Assembly: GCF_021742065.1 (NCBI RefSeq) | Contig: NZ_JAKKIE010000020.1 | Coordinates: forward strand, 3,283 to 67,282 | Reading direction: 5' to 3' | DNA: 64,000 bases | From: Rhizorhapis sp. SPR117 | GTDB taxonomy: Bacteria; Pseudomonadota; Alphaproteobacteria; Sphingomonadales; Sphingomonadaceae | In this document: piece after piece, positions 9,298 through 18,112 of the stretch | Layout of the letters: each line of letters begins with the position of its first letter | Numbering within the stretch: the first letter of the stretch is position 1 | The notes under the pieces: model-generated | Told to the model about the DNA's origin: nothing | What the model saw: the letters and a program-made list of their open reading frames with translations, nothing else | The model's database searches: none | Made by a program: the position numbers and the translations under genes

Positions 9298-10023
9298 TTA
9301 AAACGCATCCTTCGCCGCGCGACGTGCGCCAAGGTCGGCGGCATCCTTGGCGCGCATGAAGGGGTTGGTTTCCAGTTCCAGCGCAATACTGGTCGGAACT
9401 GTCGCCTCGCCATTGGAACGGGCGACGTCGACTTCGATCATGCGATGCTTGATCGCTTCATTGTCCGGTTCGGCTACCAGAGCGAAGCGACCGTTGCTCT
9501 GCGTATATTCATGCGCGCAATAGACTCGTGTTTCAGGATCAAGGTGGGCAAGGCGCTGCATGTTGGTGAACATCTGTTCCGCCGTTCCTTCGAACAGGCG
9601 ACCACAGCCCATGGCGAACAATGTATCGCCGATGAAGATCAGCGGTTCATCCGGCATGTGATAGGCGATGTGTCCCGCCGTATGCGCTGGCACTTCCAGC
9701 ACATAGGCGGTGTGTTCGCCGATCATTACCGTGTCGCCTTCGCTCACCTTTCGGTCCAGCGTTTCTATCTTTGCTGCCTCGGCGGCGGGGCCGGTGATGA
9801 AGCAGCCGGTCGCCGCCTTGATCTGCGCATTGCCGCCGATGTGGTCGGGATGCCAGTGGGTGTTCCATATCTGCGTGATATTCCATCCCCGCTCCTGCGC
9901 CGCATCCAGCACCGGTTGCGCGACGGCGGGATCGATAACCACCGTCTCCCCGCTGCCGGCATCATGCATCAGCCAGATATAATTGTCATGAAGGACGGGT
10001 AAGCGCAGAATTTCAAGGCTCAT
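9298..10023 (-). CDS. gloB: Hydroxyacylglutathione hydrolase (glyoxalase II)
   Basis: Hydrolyses S-lactoylglutathione to D-lactate and glutathione, completing methylglyoxal detoxification. The 241-residue protein is a metallo-beta-lactamase-fold enzyme with the binuclear metal motif THWHPDHIGG near residues 56-65, a VPAHTAGH block, FIGDTLFAMGCGR and YCAHEYT, and the C-terminal HxGAR-like region typical of GloB. The ATG at 10023 shares a base with the stop of the upstream glyoxalase I gene (TGATG), so the two enzymes of the pathway are translationally coupled in one operon. Confidence 0.94.
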   Translation of the reverse strand: MSLEILRLPVLHDNYIWLMHDAGSGETVVIDPAVAQPVLDAAQERGWNITQIWNTHWHPDHIGGNAQIKAATGCFITGPAAEAAKIETLDRKVSEGDTVMIGEHTAYVLEVPAHTAGHIAYHMPDEPLIFIGDTLFAMGCGRLFEGTAEQMFTNMQRLAHLDPETRVYCAHEYTQSNGRFALVAEPDNEAIKHRMIEVDVARSNGEATVPTSIALELETNPFMRAKDAADLGARRAAKDAF

Positions 10024-10439
10024 CACCACTCTCCTGTGTTGGGCATGGATGCCCACGGCTCGGCGGGTTCCAGACGACCGTCCTGCAGCAGTTCGATCGA
10101 AATATTATCAGGCGTGCGGACAAAGGCCATATGTCCATCGCGCGGCGGCCGGTTGATGGTAACGCCTGCATCCATCAAAGTCTGGCACGTCTTATATATA
10201 TTTTCGACCCTGTAGGCCAGATGGCCGAAATTGCGTCCCCCGGAATATTCCTGCGGGTCCCAATTATAGGTCAGTTCGACCTGAGCATCTTCATCCCCGG
10301 GGGCGGCAAGAAAGACCAGAGTGAATCGCCCCTGTTCGCTATTCATGCGTTTCTGTTCATCAAGCCCCAACAGCTTGAAAAATCGAACGGTTTCATCGAT
10401 GTCGGTCACACGGATCATGGTATGCAGATATTTGGGCAT
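10023..10439 (-). CDS. gloA: Lactoylglutathione lyase (glyoxalase I)
   Basis: Vicinal-oxygen-chelate fold enzyme that converts the methylglyoxal-glutathione hemithioacetal to S-lactoylglutathione. The 138-residue length and the metal-ligand pattern fit: His in LHTMIRV, Glu in VELTYNW, His in FGHLAYRV and Glu in SIELLQDG. It is the first gene of a two-gene glyoxalase operon with gloB. A nickel-type short bacterial GloA is likely from its length, but metal preference is inferred. Confidence 0.93.
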   Translation of the reverse strand: MPKYLHTMIRVTDIDETVRFFKLLGLDEQKRMNSEQGRFTLVFLAAPGDEDAQVELTYNWDPQEYSGGRNFGHLAYRVENIYKTCQTLMDAGVTINRPPRDGHMAFVRTPDNISIELLQDGRLEPAEPWASMPNTGEW

Positions 10440-10541
10440 GCTGGAAAACTCCGTTCGTCGTAAGTCAGGAACGGTTCATCTTGACCGTGGCAATCAGCGC
10501 CACAGTGAAAATAGGAACGCTTGCCGGAAAGGGAAAGTGCC

Positions 10542-11264
10542 ATGAACGAGAAATGGGCGAACGGACAAGGCTGGACCATCTTGATGGCGAGCGGAATTAT
10601 GGGCATCGCCGTCATCATCGGCGGCTATCTGCTCGGCGACGGCTTGCTTCGCGCACGGCAGGCCGATCGGTCGGTCACTGTCCGGGGTCTTGCGGAAAAA
10701 GATGTGACGGCCGACCTTGCGACCTGGACCCTGTCCTTTTCCAAGCAGGGATTTGACCTCAATGAGGTTCAGACAGCGGCGGATCGTGATGCCAATGAAA
10801 TCCGGGCTTTCTTCAAATCCATGGGGTTCCCCGATGATGCGTTGAGCACGGCGGGCGTCAACGTAAACCAATGGTATGACAGCAATCGCGGGGTCAACAA
10901 TGTGACGGTCCGGCAAAAGATTCAGCTTCGCACCAACGACATCGCCCGCGCGCGCAAGGCCTTCACGGCCCAGTTCGACCTCGTCCGGCGGGGCATCGCG
11001 CTGGAGGAAGGATCGGGCATGGTCTACAGCTTCACCAAGCTGAACGACATCAAGCCCGCCATGGTCGCCGATGCGACCAAGGACGCGCGCAACGCCGCCG
11101 AACAATTCGCCAAGGATAGCGGCACGGATGTGGGCGGCATCAAAAGCGCAACCCAGGGCTATTTCTCCATCGGCGCCCGCGACGGCGACGACATGGGCAG
11201 CGGTGCGGAGTCACCCTATAAGAAAGTGCGGGTGGTCACGACGGTGGATTTCTATCTGGAGTGA
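10542..11264 (+). CDS. SIMPL-domain (DUF541) envelope protein
   Basis: A 240-residue protein with an N-terminal membrane anchor or signal (WTILMASGIMGIAVIIGGYLL) followed by a SIMPL/DUF541 domain: SVTVRGLAEKDVTADLATW, GVNVNQWYD, and a C-terminal YKKVRVVTTVDFYLE strand. SIMPL proteins such as E. coli YggE are periplasmic and linked to oxidative-stress tolerance, but their activity is not settled. ATG 10542 is preceded by GGAAAGGGAAAG; an earlier in-frame ATG at 10521 would add seven residues. It is transcribed divergently from gloA. Confidence 0.85.
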   Translation: MNEKWANGQGWTILMASGIMGIAVIIGGYLLGDGLLRARQADRSVTVRGLAEKDVTADLATWTLSFSKQGFDLNEVQTAADRDANEIRAFFKSMGFPDDALSTAGVNVNQWYDSNRGVNNVTVRQKIQLRTNDIARARKAFTAQFDLVRRGIALEEGSGMVYSFTKLNDIKPAMVADATKDARNAAEQFAKDSGTDVGGIKSATQGYFSIGARDGDDMGSGAESPYKKVRVVTTVDFYLE

Positions 11265-11479
11265 CGGGTTAGTGCGCCAATGTAGCCGTTAACGATCGTG
11301 TGCGCCTATCGTGAAACCTGCCGTTTACCGAACTACTCGTGACCGGGTAGGAATCCGTGCAAAAATGGGTCAACCAAAAGTTGAATTTTAAGATTTCGAC
11401 GCTATATGGAGGTTGTCTCATCTGCCCATGGCCGAAGGAGCTCGGTAGCCGTCCATCTTCGTGGTGGGCGGTTTCTGCG

Positions 11480-11899
11480 TTAAAAGGAGGCACCTTTCGC
11501 GCGTCGCCGTTCAAGATCTGTACTGCCCCAACTCTGAACATAATAGGCTGTGACGAGCGAGGTGACGTTTCTGCCCTCCTCTAAAATGAGCACGTATCGC
11601 TCCGGCTCCAGCCAATAATACTGGCGAATAGCCCCAGAACCCTCTTGATACCGCCATCGCGAGATTCCCGGCGCGGATCCATCCAACATGGCCGGGATCC
11701 ATGGCATGCATCTCGCCCGATCATAATCCGGCAATCGGTCTCCCTGTGTCCCTTTGGAGATGATATGCCAGAAGCCCTCTTCTTTATCATCGTCAAGGCA
11801 GCGACCATCGCATGTCAGCAGTCGACCATCGACCAGAAGTCTTGGGTCCGCGTAGAAAATGCTGCGGAAACAAGCATAGAGGAGGTCTAAAACGCTATC
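11480..11899 (-). pseudogene. Start-less ORF resembling a phage-type RNase (PBECR-like)
   Basis: The minus frame is open from the stop at 11900-11902 to TAA at 11480, 139 codons of coherent protein sequence. Blocks include FYADPRLLVDGR, LTCDGRCLDDDKEEGFWHII, DYDRARCMPWIPAM, YYWLEPERYVLILEEG and LVTAYYVQ. From memory this pattern (KEEGFWHLI ... R.ERIPW ... YVVIL ... LVTAYYV) recalls barnase/EndoU/RelE-like phage-associated nucleases; that is an inference. No ATG, GTG or TTG precedes TTG at 11734, which would lose the first third of the conserved sequence, so the gene is either broken at its 5' end or uses a rare start (ATT near 11860). It follows the DUF3800 gene by 38 bases on the same strand. 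Confidence 0.45.
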
Positions 11900-11937
11900 T
11901 CATTCACCATTCGTGTCGATCTGATCTGGCAATGACA

Positions 11938-12630
11938 TTAAGTGCGCGCCTGCCAGACAAAAACGTTGAACTTTTGATTCGACAGCGGAGATGAGACAGT
12001 TAGCTCACGCCCCCTGTGTTCCTTGATCTTCTCCGATACCAAGTGCTTGGCTGAGTTTCCAGAAAGCCCTCTGTTTTCGTAGACAACTGCTCCGAGAAGG
12101 AAGTCGCAAAGCTGCATTAGTTCGATCTCGTGTGACCGAACATGCTGAATTTTCGAAACCATCTGGCCGGTGAAGTCATATATATTATTGCACAGAACAT
12201 TTTTGAGATGTGCAACCTTGAATTTGCTTCTCGTGTCCTTGATGTCGAGATAAATATCGTGACCATTGTCGGGTGATAATATTTTATTCAACATGGAAAA
12301 ATACATTTTATAATAGAAGTCGTCGTGATTGCCTTGGTTGTATTTCTGGTGATCAAGCTGACTTTTGTTAGGAATGATGATGCACCTGAAGTTCAATCCA
12401 TCTTGACGCCAGAACCAATCGACCAGCTCTGCATAGAATGCGGACCGTGAAGCCGACACCTTGGTCCATTTCAGTTCCCCGGCCGCCTTGTGCCGCCGCT
12501 TAATGTCGCGCAATTCAAGGGAAAGCTGTCGAACAGCTGACTTAGATACCCAGATTGCCCCCAAGCCCATAGTTGGACTTTCATCGTGCTCAAGGTGGCA
12601 GGATTCGTCACAGAAAATGCTGATGTCCAC
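11938..12630 (-). CDS. DUF3800 domain protein
   Basis: A 230-residue protein beginning MDISIFCDESCH. The N-terminal DES triad and the later YLDIKDTRSK and IELMQLCDFLLGAV segments match DUF3800, a family often predicted to have an RNase H-like fold with acidic active-site residues (here Asp8, Glu9, the Asp of YLDIKD and the Asp of LCDFLLG). DUF3800 genes occur in mobile and defence-associated regions. Base composition is clearly lower in GC than the neighbours, with AT-rich codons, suggesting horizontal transfer. No partner is proven; a nuclease-like remnant follows on the same strand. Confidence 0.8.
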   Translation of the reverse strand: MDISIFCDESCHLEHDESPTMGLGAIWVSKSAVRQLSLELRDIKRRHKAAGELKWTKVSASRSAFYAELVDWFWRQDGLNFRCIIIPNKSQLDHQKYNQGNHDDFYYKMYFSMLNKILSPDNGHDIYLDIKDTRSKFKVAHLKNVLCNNIYDFTGQMVSKIQHVRSHEIELMQLCDFLLGAVVYENRGLSGNSAKHLVSEKIKEHRGRELTVSSPLSNQKFNVFVWQART

Positions 12631-12810
12631 GATGGCCCTATACTAACCGTTCAGAGATTCACCCCTTAACGGGTGCCTGCGTCTTGAGGAAGGCGCGCGA
12701 TCAGGATTTTTTCTGATACCCGACCGAAGTTTAGTCGGCGGCGCGGGCAGCTTTCCTCAGTCACGTGCCGCTTAGCCGCTTGTCCGCACCCGGCAACAAA
12801 GCCGCCGCGC

Positions 12811-13680
12811 CTATTTCGAAGTCGGAGCGGACGCCGCCGCTTGCGCGGTCAACTGTTCGAGATTAGCCGTCGCCGCCTTGCCCGCAGGCCTGTCGGGCGC
12901 CAGTTTTACTGCCCGTTCCCATGCCGCTTTGGCCGCATCATCCCTGCCGGTCAGTACGGCAATATTGCCTTCCTCCAGCGCGACGGAGGCGTCGTCGCTG
13001 GCCAGTTCCACCGCCTTGGCGATATGTGTCTGCGCCAGAGCGAGGTTGTCCATGCGCCGGGCAAGCGTTGCAGAGAGCAGCCATGCGAGCGGGTCCTTGG
13101 GCACTTGCGCCAGCGCCAGATCAATATCCTGCCGTGCGTCCGCAAGCCGGTCCTGCGCCACCAGTGCGCGGGCGCGGTCCAGATGGGCCTCTCCCTTTTC
13201 CAGACCGTCGGCAAGACCGTGGGCCAGTGCCGCATCGAAATATTTTTGCGCGTTGACGGGATTGCCGCCCGCCAGAGCGGCGTTACCTGCCTGCGCCCAT
13301 AGCTGCGCACTGGCCGGATCGCCGGCGACGTCGGCTTCATCCGCGGCCTGTTGAAAGGCGGTCATCGCGGGCAACCACCGTTCCTGCTGCGCATAGGCAA
13401 AGCCAAGACATTGGCGGGCCAGATAGCCGCCGCTCGCCATGCGCCATTCCTCGGCACGCTGCGCACCGACAACGGGGTCATCCAGGGCAGCGTCGAGGCA
13501 TGCGTCGAATTTCTGTTGCATCCCGCTGGGTCGCACGAAGTCGGACTTCAGCACTTTGCTGTCGATCGAAAGTTTTGGCGCCGGTGCAGATTTCGCCGCT
13601 TCCCGCCGTTTATGGTCCATCACCATTTCGGCTTCGGGATTGGCCTGGGCGGCGAGCGCAAGCGCGAGGGCAAGGATCAT
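12811..13680 (-). CDS. TPR-repeat protein
   Basis: A 289-residue protein with a short hydrophobic N-terminus (MILALALALAAQA), probably a signal peptide, then a helical repeat region. TPR-type repeats are visible from about residue 85: ARQCLGFAYAQQERWLPAMTAFQQAA, AQAGNAALAGGNPVNAQKYFDAAL and two more to the C-terminus. It likely acts as a periplasmic protein-binding scaffold, with no enzymatic motif seen. The ATG at 13680 lies inside the stop of the upstream hydrolase gene (ATGA overlap), so I chose it over upstream in-frame starts. Partner and function unknown. Confidence 0.8.
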   Translation of the reverse strand: MILALALALAAQANPEAEMVMDHKRREAAKSAPAPKLSIDSKVLKSDFVRPSGMQQKFDACLDAALDDPVVGAQRAEEWRMASGGYLARQCLGFAYAQQERWLPAMTAFQQAADEADVAGDPASAQLWAQAGNAALAGGNPVNAQKYFDAALAHGLADGLEKGEAHLDRARALVAQDRLADARQDIDLALAQVPKDPLAWLLSATLARRMDNLALAQTHIAKAVELASDDASVALEEGNIAVLTGRDDAAKAAWERAVKLAPDRPAGKAATANLEQLTAQAAASAPTSK

Positions 13681-14417
13681 ATCGACTCCGGCAGAGTGGC
13701 GACCGCATCGATCAATCGCGCAATATCCTGATCGCGTGACAAGCGGTGATCGCCGTCCTTTATCAATAATGTCTGCACGTCGGCTGAACGGAGCTGCTGC
13801 GCCAGCGTCAGCGCATTGTGCCACGGCACGACGGCATCGCGCTGACCATGGAGCAGACGCACGGGACAATCGACCGCGATGCTTGCGTGCAGCAGTCGGT
13901 TTGCTTCGCCCGACTGCCAGAACGCCTTTGTCGTCACATAGGGCTGATCGTCATAATCCGAAGGTGCCTCGATCCGCCCTTCGCGCAGGAGTTGCAGTTT
14001 TTGCTCCTGAGTAAAGCCCCAGTCGGTGAAATCGGGCGCAGCCGCGATGCCGACAAGTCCCGCCAGTCTACCCGGCCGTGCCAATGCGACAAGCAACGCC
14101 AGCCAACCCCCCATCGATGAGCCGACCAGAATGAATGGGCCTTCGATCAGGCTGTCGATCAGGAACAGCACATCGTCGCGCCAGATAGCCAGCGTTCCAT
14201 CCTCGAACCGGCCATCGCTGACGCCGCAACCTGAATAGTCGAGTCGCAGCATCGCGCGATTGGCCGTCGCTGCCCACGCGTCCAGCGCAACCGCCTTGCC
14301 GCCTTGCATATCCGACATGTAGCCGGGCAAAAAGACGATGGTGGGACCGCGTCCCGTTCGATAGTGATAGGCGAGGCGAAGGCCATCGGAGCGAGGGAGA
14401 TAGGAAGCATCGGTCAT
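13677..14417 (-). CDS. Alpha/beta hydrolase
   Basis: A 246-residue alpha/beta hydrolase with oxyanion segment FLPGYMSDM, nucleophile elbow GSSMGGW, acidic residue region HGQRDAVVPW and catalytic His in GDHRLSR. The arrangement resembles the ABHD10/esterase-like group of small hydrolases; substrate not predictable. ATG 14417 gives the normal N-terminus MTDASYLPRSDG; an upstream in-frame start at 14495 is unlikely. Its last codons overlap the TPR-protein gene by four bases, so the two are probably one operon divergent from thrS. Confidence 0.85.
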   Translation of the reverse strand: MTDASYLPRSDGLRLAYHYRTGRGPTIVFLPGYMSDMQGGKAVALDAWAATANRAMLRLDYSGCGVSDGRFEDGTLAIWRDDVLFLIDSLIEGPFILVGSSMGGWLALLVALARPGRLAGLVGIAAAPDFTDWGFTQEQKLQLLREGRIEAPSDYDDQPYVTTKAFWQSGEANRLLHASIAVDCPVRLLHGQRDAVVPWHNALTLAQQLRSADVQTLLIKDGDHRLSRDQDIARLIDAVATLPESI

Positions 14418-14542
14418 GGCCGGGCTTATGACAATAGATTGCCCCTGCGTCCAATGACACGTCAACGCCTTGACTTGGGCGCAATCGCCCGACAAGGCAG
14501 GCTGTTCTCAACACGCACAGCCGAAAGCCCAGTTAGATCACC

Positions 14543-16555
14543 ATGACGCAGATGCTGAAAATCCGCCTTCCCGATGGTAGCGTGCGCGAAGTTGCGCCCG
14601 GCACTACCCCGGCGGACATCGCCGCGGCCATTGGTCCGGGCCTTGCCAAGGCGGCGCTTGCGGCAAAAGTGGATGGCGAATTGCGCGACCTTGATCGCCC
14701 GCTGGAGAGCGATGCCGACCTGGCGCTGGTGACGGCGCGGGATGAGGCCGATGCGCTGGAACTGGCGCGGCATGATTTCGCCCATGTGCTGGCAGAAGCG
14801 GTGCAGTCGCTGTTTCCCGGCACGCAAATCACCTTCGGTCCGGCGACAGAGGATGGTTTCTACTATGACTTCGCGCGCAGGGAACACCCCTTCACCGAGG
14901 AAGACCTGCCCGCCATCGAGGCGGAGATGCGGCGCATCATTCAGGCGAACAAGCCGCTACGCCGCGAAGTGTGGTCGCGCGAAGATCTGATCAAGCGTTG
15001 GCAGACGGAAGGCGAGACGTTCAAGGCGGAATGGGCCGCCGAATTGCCACAAGGCGACGAAATTACCGTCTATCGGTCGGGCGAGGACTGGCTGGATATG
15101 TGTCGGGGGCCGCATCTGCCCTCGACTGGAAAACTCGACCCGCAGGCGTTCAAGCTGACGCGCGTTTCGGGTGCCTATTGGCGTGGCGATCAGAAGAATG
15201 CGATGCTGTCCCGTATCTATGGCACGGGCTGGCTCAACAAGAAGCAGCTTGAGGCGCATCTTGTCCGGCTGGAAGAGGCTGCCAAGCGCGACCATCGCAA
15301 GCTTGGGCAGGAAATGGACCTGTTCCACCTGCAGGCGGAGGCGCATGGCAGCGTGTTCTGGCATCCCAAGGGCTATATCATCTGGCGCGAGCTGGAGGCT
15401 TATATGCGCCGCGCGATCGATGGTGCGGGCTACCGCGAGGTCAAAACGCCGCAGGTCATAGATGCGCGTCAGTGGGAACAGTCGGGGCACTGGGGCAAGT
15501 ACCGCGAGAATATGTTCGTCATCCCCGATGAGGTGCCGAATGTCGATGATGAAGGCCCGGTGATTTCCGGCGAGGCCGACTGGATGGCGCTGAAGCCGAT
15601 GAACTGTCCGGCGCATGTCCTCATTTTCCGGCAGGGCATCAAATCCTATCGCGACCTGCCCCTGCGGATTTATGAAAATGGCTGCTGCCATCGCAATGAG
15701 CCACATGGCGCGCTGCATGGCTTGATGCGCGTGCGCCAGTTTACGCAGGACGACGCGCATATCTTTTGCCGCGAGGACCAGATTGTTAACGAGGTCAGTA
15801 ATTTCTGCGCGCTTGCCGACCGTATTTACAAGCAGTTGGGCTTCGAGGGCTATGCGATCAAGCTGGCGCTACGCCCCGAAAACCGGTTCGGTACGGACGA
15901 GATGTGGGACCAAGCTGAAAATGAACTTGGTGCTGCGGTCATGAAAGCCATGGCCCAAGGACATGCTCCGAGTTCTTTTGAAGAACTGCCCGGTGAAGGC
16001 GCTTTCTATGCGCCCAAGCTCGAATGGCACCTGACAGACGCGATCGGTCGGACCTGGCAGGTCGGCACGATTCAGTCGGACCGCGTGCTGCCCGAACGGC
16101 TCGATGCAACCTATGTGGCCGAGGATGGGCAGAAACATCGCCCGATCATGCTTCACCGCGCGATCTTTGGCTCTTATGAACGCTTCATCGGCATATTGAT
16201 CGAACATTATGCCGGCAAGCTGCCGCTGTGGCTCGCGCCGGTGCAGGCGGTGGTGGCGACCATCGTATCGGATGCCGACGCCTATGCGTTGGATGTGGTT
16301 GAAAAGCTGAAAGCCGCGGGCATCCGCGTCGAGGCGGATCTGCGTAATGAAAAAATCAATTACAAGGTGCGCGAACATAGTCTTGCCAAGGTCCCCAACC
16401 TGCTTGTCGTGGGCAAGCGCGAGGCCGAAGAGGGCAAGGTGGCATTACGCACGCTGGGCGCAGAAGGCGGGCAATCAGTACTGACCCTCGAAGAAGTGGT
16501 CGCGCATCTTGCGCAAGAGGCTCTGCCGCCCGATATAAGGGGCAATGCAATGTGA
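14543..16555 (+). CDS. thrS: Threonyl-tRNA synthetase
   Basis: Class II aminoacyl-tRNA synthetase charging tRNA-Thr. The 670 residues show the N-terminal TGS domain ([14 protein letters not shown]), the second additional (editing) domain with [11 protein letters not shown] and SGAYWRGD, the catalytic core with the zinc-binding Cys near residue 355 in [23 protein letters not shown] as motif 2, and the C-terminal anticodon-binding domain. The editing histidines appear present, so Ser mischarging can be cleared. infC follows on the same strand, a common pairing; a small perfect hairpin (GTTGCC/GGCAAC, 16559-16574) lies just after the stop. Confidence 0.97.
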   Translation: MTQMLKIRLPDGSVREVAPGTTPADIAAAIGPGLAKAALAAKVDGELRDLDRPLESDADLALVTARDEADALELARHDFAHVLAEAVQSLFPGTQITFGPATEDGFYYDFARREHPFTEEDLPAIEAEMRRIIQANKPLRREVWSREDLIKRWQTEGETFKAEWAAELPQGDEITVYRSGEDWLDMCRGPHLPSTGKLDPQAFKLTRVSGAYWRGDQKNAMLSRIYGTGWLNKKQLEAHLVRLEEAAKRDHRKLGQEMDLFHLQAEAHGSVFWHPKGYIIWRELEAYMRRAIDGAGYREVKTPQVIDARQWEQSGHWGKYRENMFVIPDEVPNVDDEGPVISGEADWMALKPMNCPAHVLIFRQGIKSYRDLPLRIYENGCCHRNEPHGALHGLMRVRQFTQDDAHIFCREDQIVNEVSNFCALADRIYKQLGFEGYAIKLALRPENRFGTDEMWDQAENELGAAVMKAMAQGHAPSSFEELPGEGAFYAPKLEWHLTDAIGRTWQVGTIQSDRVLPERLDATYVAEDGQKHRPIMLHRAIFGSYERFIGILIEHYAGKLPLWLAPVQAVVATIVSDADAYALDVVEKLKAAGIRVEADLRNEKINYKVREHSLAKVPNLLVVGKREAEEGKVALRTLGAEGGQSVLTLEEVVAHLAQEALPPDIRGNAM

Positions 16556-16675
16556 AGAGTTGCCCAACGGCAACGGGTGCGGCATTTCCGTCATGGCGGA
16601 GATCCGGCCTCTTCCGTGCTAGCTAAAAACACTGTAATCGACCAGAATCAATAAAATCATCGCTGAAATTATCAC

Positions 16676-16680
16676 AGGAG
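16676..16680 (+). promoter_or_regulatory. Shine-Dalgarno site deciding the infC start
   Basis: AGGAG at 16676-16680 stands eight bases before the in-frame ATA at 16689 but 20 bases before the ATG at 16701. No purine-rich site is next to the ATG (it is preceded by CCCCCA). The spacing therefore points to ATA as the start codon of infC. Confidence 0.65.
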
Positions 16681-16688
16681 ATACTGCT

Positions 16689-17234
16689 ATACGTCCCCCA
16701 ATGACCCGCCGCCCTCTGGCGCCGCCTCCCAAAAATGGCCCGCGTTTCAATGAATTCATTGCTTCGCCCAAGGTCCGCGTGATTGACGAGAATGGCGAAA
16801 ATCTGGGCGTGATGTTGACGCAGGAAGCGATGGAGCAGGCTGCCGGAGTAGGGCTGGACCTGGTCGAAGTGTCCCCCAACGCCGATCCGCCCGTTGCGAA
16901 GTTTCTGGACGTCGGCAAATATAAGTACGAAGCCCAGAAAAAGGCGAATGCCGCGCGCAAGAGCCAGAGGACGCAGGAGATCAAAGAGATCAAGATGCGT
17001 CCGAACATTGACGACCATGATTATCAGACCAAGATGAAGAAGGTTCATGCCTTCATCGAGGAAGGCGACAAGGTGAAGATCACCCTGCGCTTTCGCGGTC
17101 GGGAATTGTCGCACCAGCAGCTTGGCATGGCCTTGCTGCAACGTGTCGCCGATGACACGCACGACGATGCCAAGGTCGAAGCCTATCCCCGCATGGAAGG
17201 TCGCCAGATGCTGATGGTGCTTTCGCCGAAATAA
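16689..17234 (+). CDS. infC: Translation initiation factor IF-3 (probable ATA start)
   Basis: IF-3 binds the 30S subunit, checks start-codon/anticodon pairing and prevents premature subunit joining. The 181-residue reading has the N-domain ([23 protein letters not shown]), linker [15 protein letters not shown] and C-domain ([16 protein letters not shown]). The start chosen is ATA (16689), which adds four residues (I-R-P-P) before the conventional ATG at 16701, because the only Shine-Dalgarno sequence is correctly spaced to ATA. infC commonly starts with a rare AUU, AUC or AUA codon, which IF-3 itself discriminates against, giving autoregulation. This is inference from spacing; ATG 16701 (177 residues) remains the alternative. 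Confidence 0.9.
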   Translation: MRPPMTRRPLAPPPKNGPRFNEFIASPKVRVIDENGENLGVMLTQEAMEQAAGVGLDLVEVSPNADPPVAKFLDVGKYKYEAQKKANAARKSQRTQEIKEIKMRPNIDDHDYQTKMKKVHAFIEEGDKVKITLRFRGRELSHQQLGMALLQRVADDTHDDAKVEAYPRMEGRQMLMVLSPK

Positions 17235-17274
17235 GGGTTTTGGGTGAGTGCCGAGGCAGTTCTGACATAAGAGT

Positions 17275-17366
17275 TCGTCATTCCCGCGCAGGCGGGAATC
17301 CACCTCTCAATGTCATATCAGGCAGATAGGGCTGGAGATGGATCCCCGCCTGCGCGGGGATGACGA
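17275..17366. repeat. Composite palindromic element between convergent infC and msrA
   Basis: A 92-bp unit bounded by inverted TCGTCA (17275-17280) and TGACGA (17361-17366). It contains two hairpins, ATTCCCGC/GCGGGAAT (17280-17287 and 17292-17299) and ATCCCCGC/GCGGGGAT (17342-17349 and 17354-17361), joined by a non-palindromic middle. The same architecture recurs at 52830-52920, also between convergent genes, and half of it at 3148-3177. It is likely a REP/BIME-like or MITE-like element that can terminate transcription from both sides. Confidence 0.85.
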
Positions 17367-17404
17367 GTAAAAGAGCGCCCGCTCATCACCCTGCACCACG
17401 CGGC

Positions 17405-18112
17405 TCAGCCCACCGCTTTCGTCCGGTACTGCCTTGGAAACAACTGCTTGAGCGCTTCCAGCTTGGGCCTGTCCCAGCGCAGGATATAGGGATAGCGGGG
17501 GTTCTTTTCCATGAAGTCCTGATGATAGCCCTCGGCCTGGTGAAAACCGCGATAGGGTTCGACCTTGGTGACGATCCTGTTCTTCCACAGCCCGGACTTC
17601 TCCAACTGCGTCAGATAGGCGCGCGCAGCCTTTGCCTGTGCAGGGTTCATCGGAAAAAGCGCACTGCGATATTGGGTACCGTGGTCAGGCCCTTGATAAT
17701 TGAGTGTGGTGGGATCCGCGACGACCGAGAAGAATATCCGCATGAGGTCGCCATAGCTGACCACCTTCGGATCATAAGTAACGCGCACCGCCTCTGCAAA
17801 GCCGGTGCGGCCAGTGCTGACGCGGTCATAACCGCCGGGTTTTCCAGTCGCGCCGCTATAGCCGGACACGGCGCTATGCACGCCCTTTACATGTGAAAAG
17901 ACGCCCTCCACACCCCAGAAGCAGCCACCGGCGAATATCGCGGTTTCCAGTTTTTGTGTGGATGGTGCATCAACACGCGGCTTTGGTGTCAGCACAGTTT
18001 CTTCGGCAGCAAAAGCCGATGGAATAGCCCACTCACTGTCCCGCCCAATCCACAGTCCGCCTGTGAGCAAAGCCCCTGCCGCGACGGAAAAAGTGAGTGC
18101 CCGCCAGTTCAT
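17405..18112 (-). CDS. msrA: Peptide-methionine (S)-S-oxide reductase
   Basis: Reduces the S-epimer of methionine sulfoxide in oxidised proteins. The 235-residue protein has an N-terminal membrane-anchor or signal segment (about residues 7-24) and a cleavable-looking region ending AFA, so this copy is probably exported to the periplasm. The catalytic motif GGCFWG has Cys64 as nucleophile; downstream YSGATG, YDPKVVSYGDLM, PDHGTQYRS and the C-terminal AEGYHQDF are all family hallmarks. ATG 18112 overlaps the stop of a small membrane-protein gene upstream (ATGA), suggesting translational coupling. Confidence 0.92.
   Translation of the reverse strand: MNWRALTFSVAAGALLTGGLWIGRDSEWAIPSAFAAEETVLTPKPRVDAPSTQKLETAIFAGGCFWGVEGVFSHVKGVHSAVSGYSGATGKPGGYDRVSTGRTGFAEAVRVTYDPKVVSYGDLMRIFFSVVADPTTLNYQGPDHGTQYRSALFPMNPAQAKAARAYLTQLEKSGLWKNRIVTKVEPYRGFHQAEGYHQDFMEKNPRYPYILRWDRPKLEALKQLFPRQYRTKAVG

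Noticed and set aside
11357..11584. 75-codon plus-strand frame downstream of the SIMPL gene
   Set aside because: Overlaps the more convincing minus-strand nuclease-like frame and has no recognisable features.
16681..16701. infC as a leaderless mRNA (TATAC-like -10 just before the ATG)
   Set aside because: The same bases are better explained as the spacer between AGGAG and the ATA start; no good -35 was seen.
17275..17366. CRISPR-like repeat
   Set aside because: Only two units of a palindrome pair without regular spacers; no cas genes in the window.
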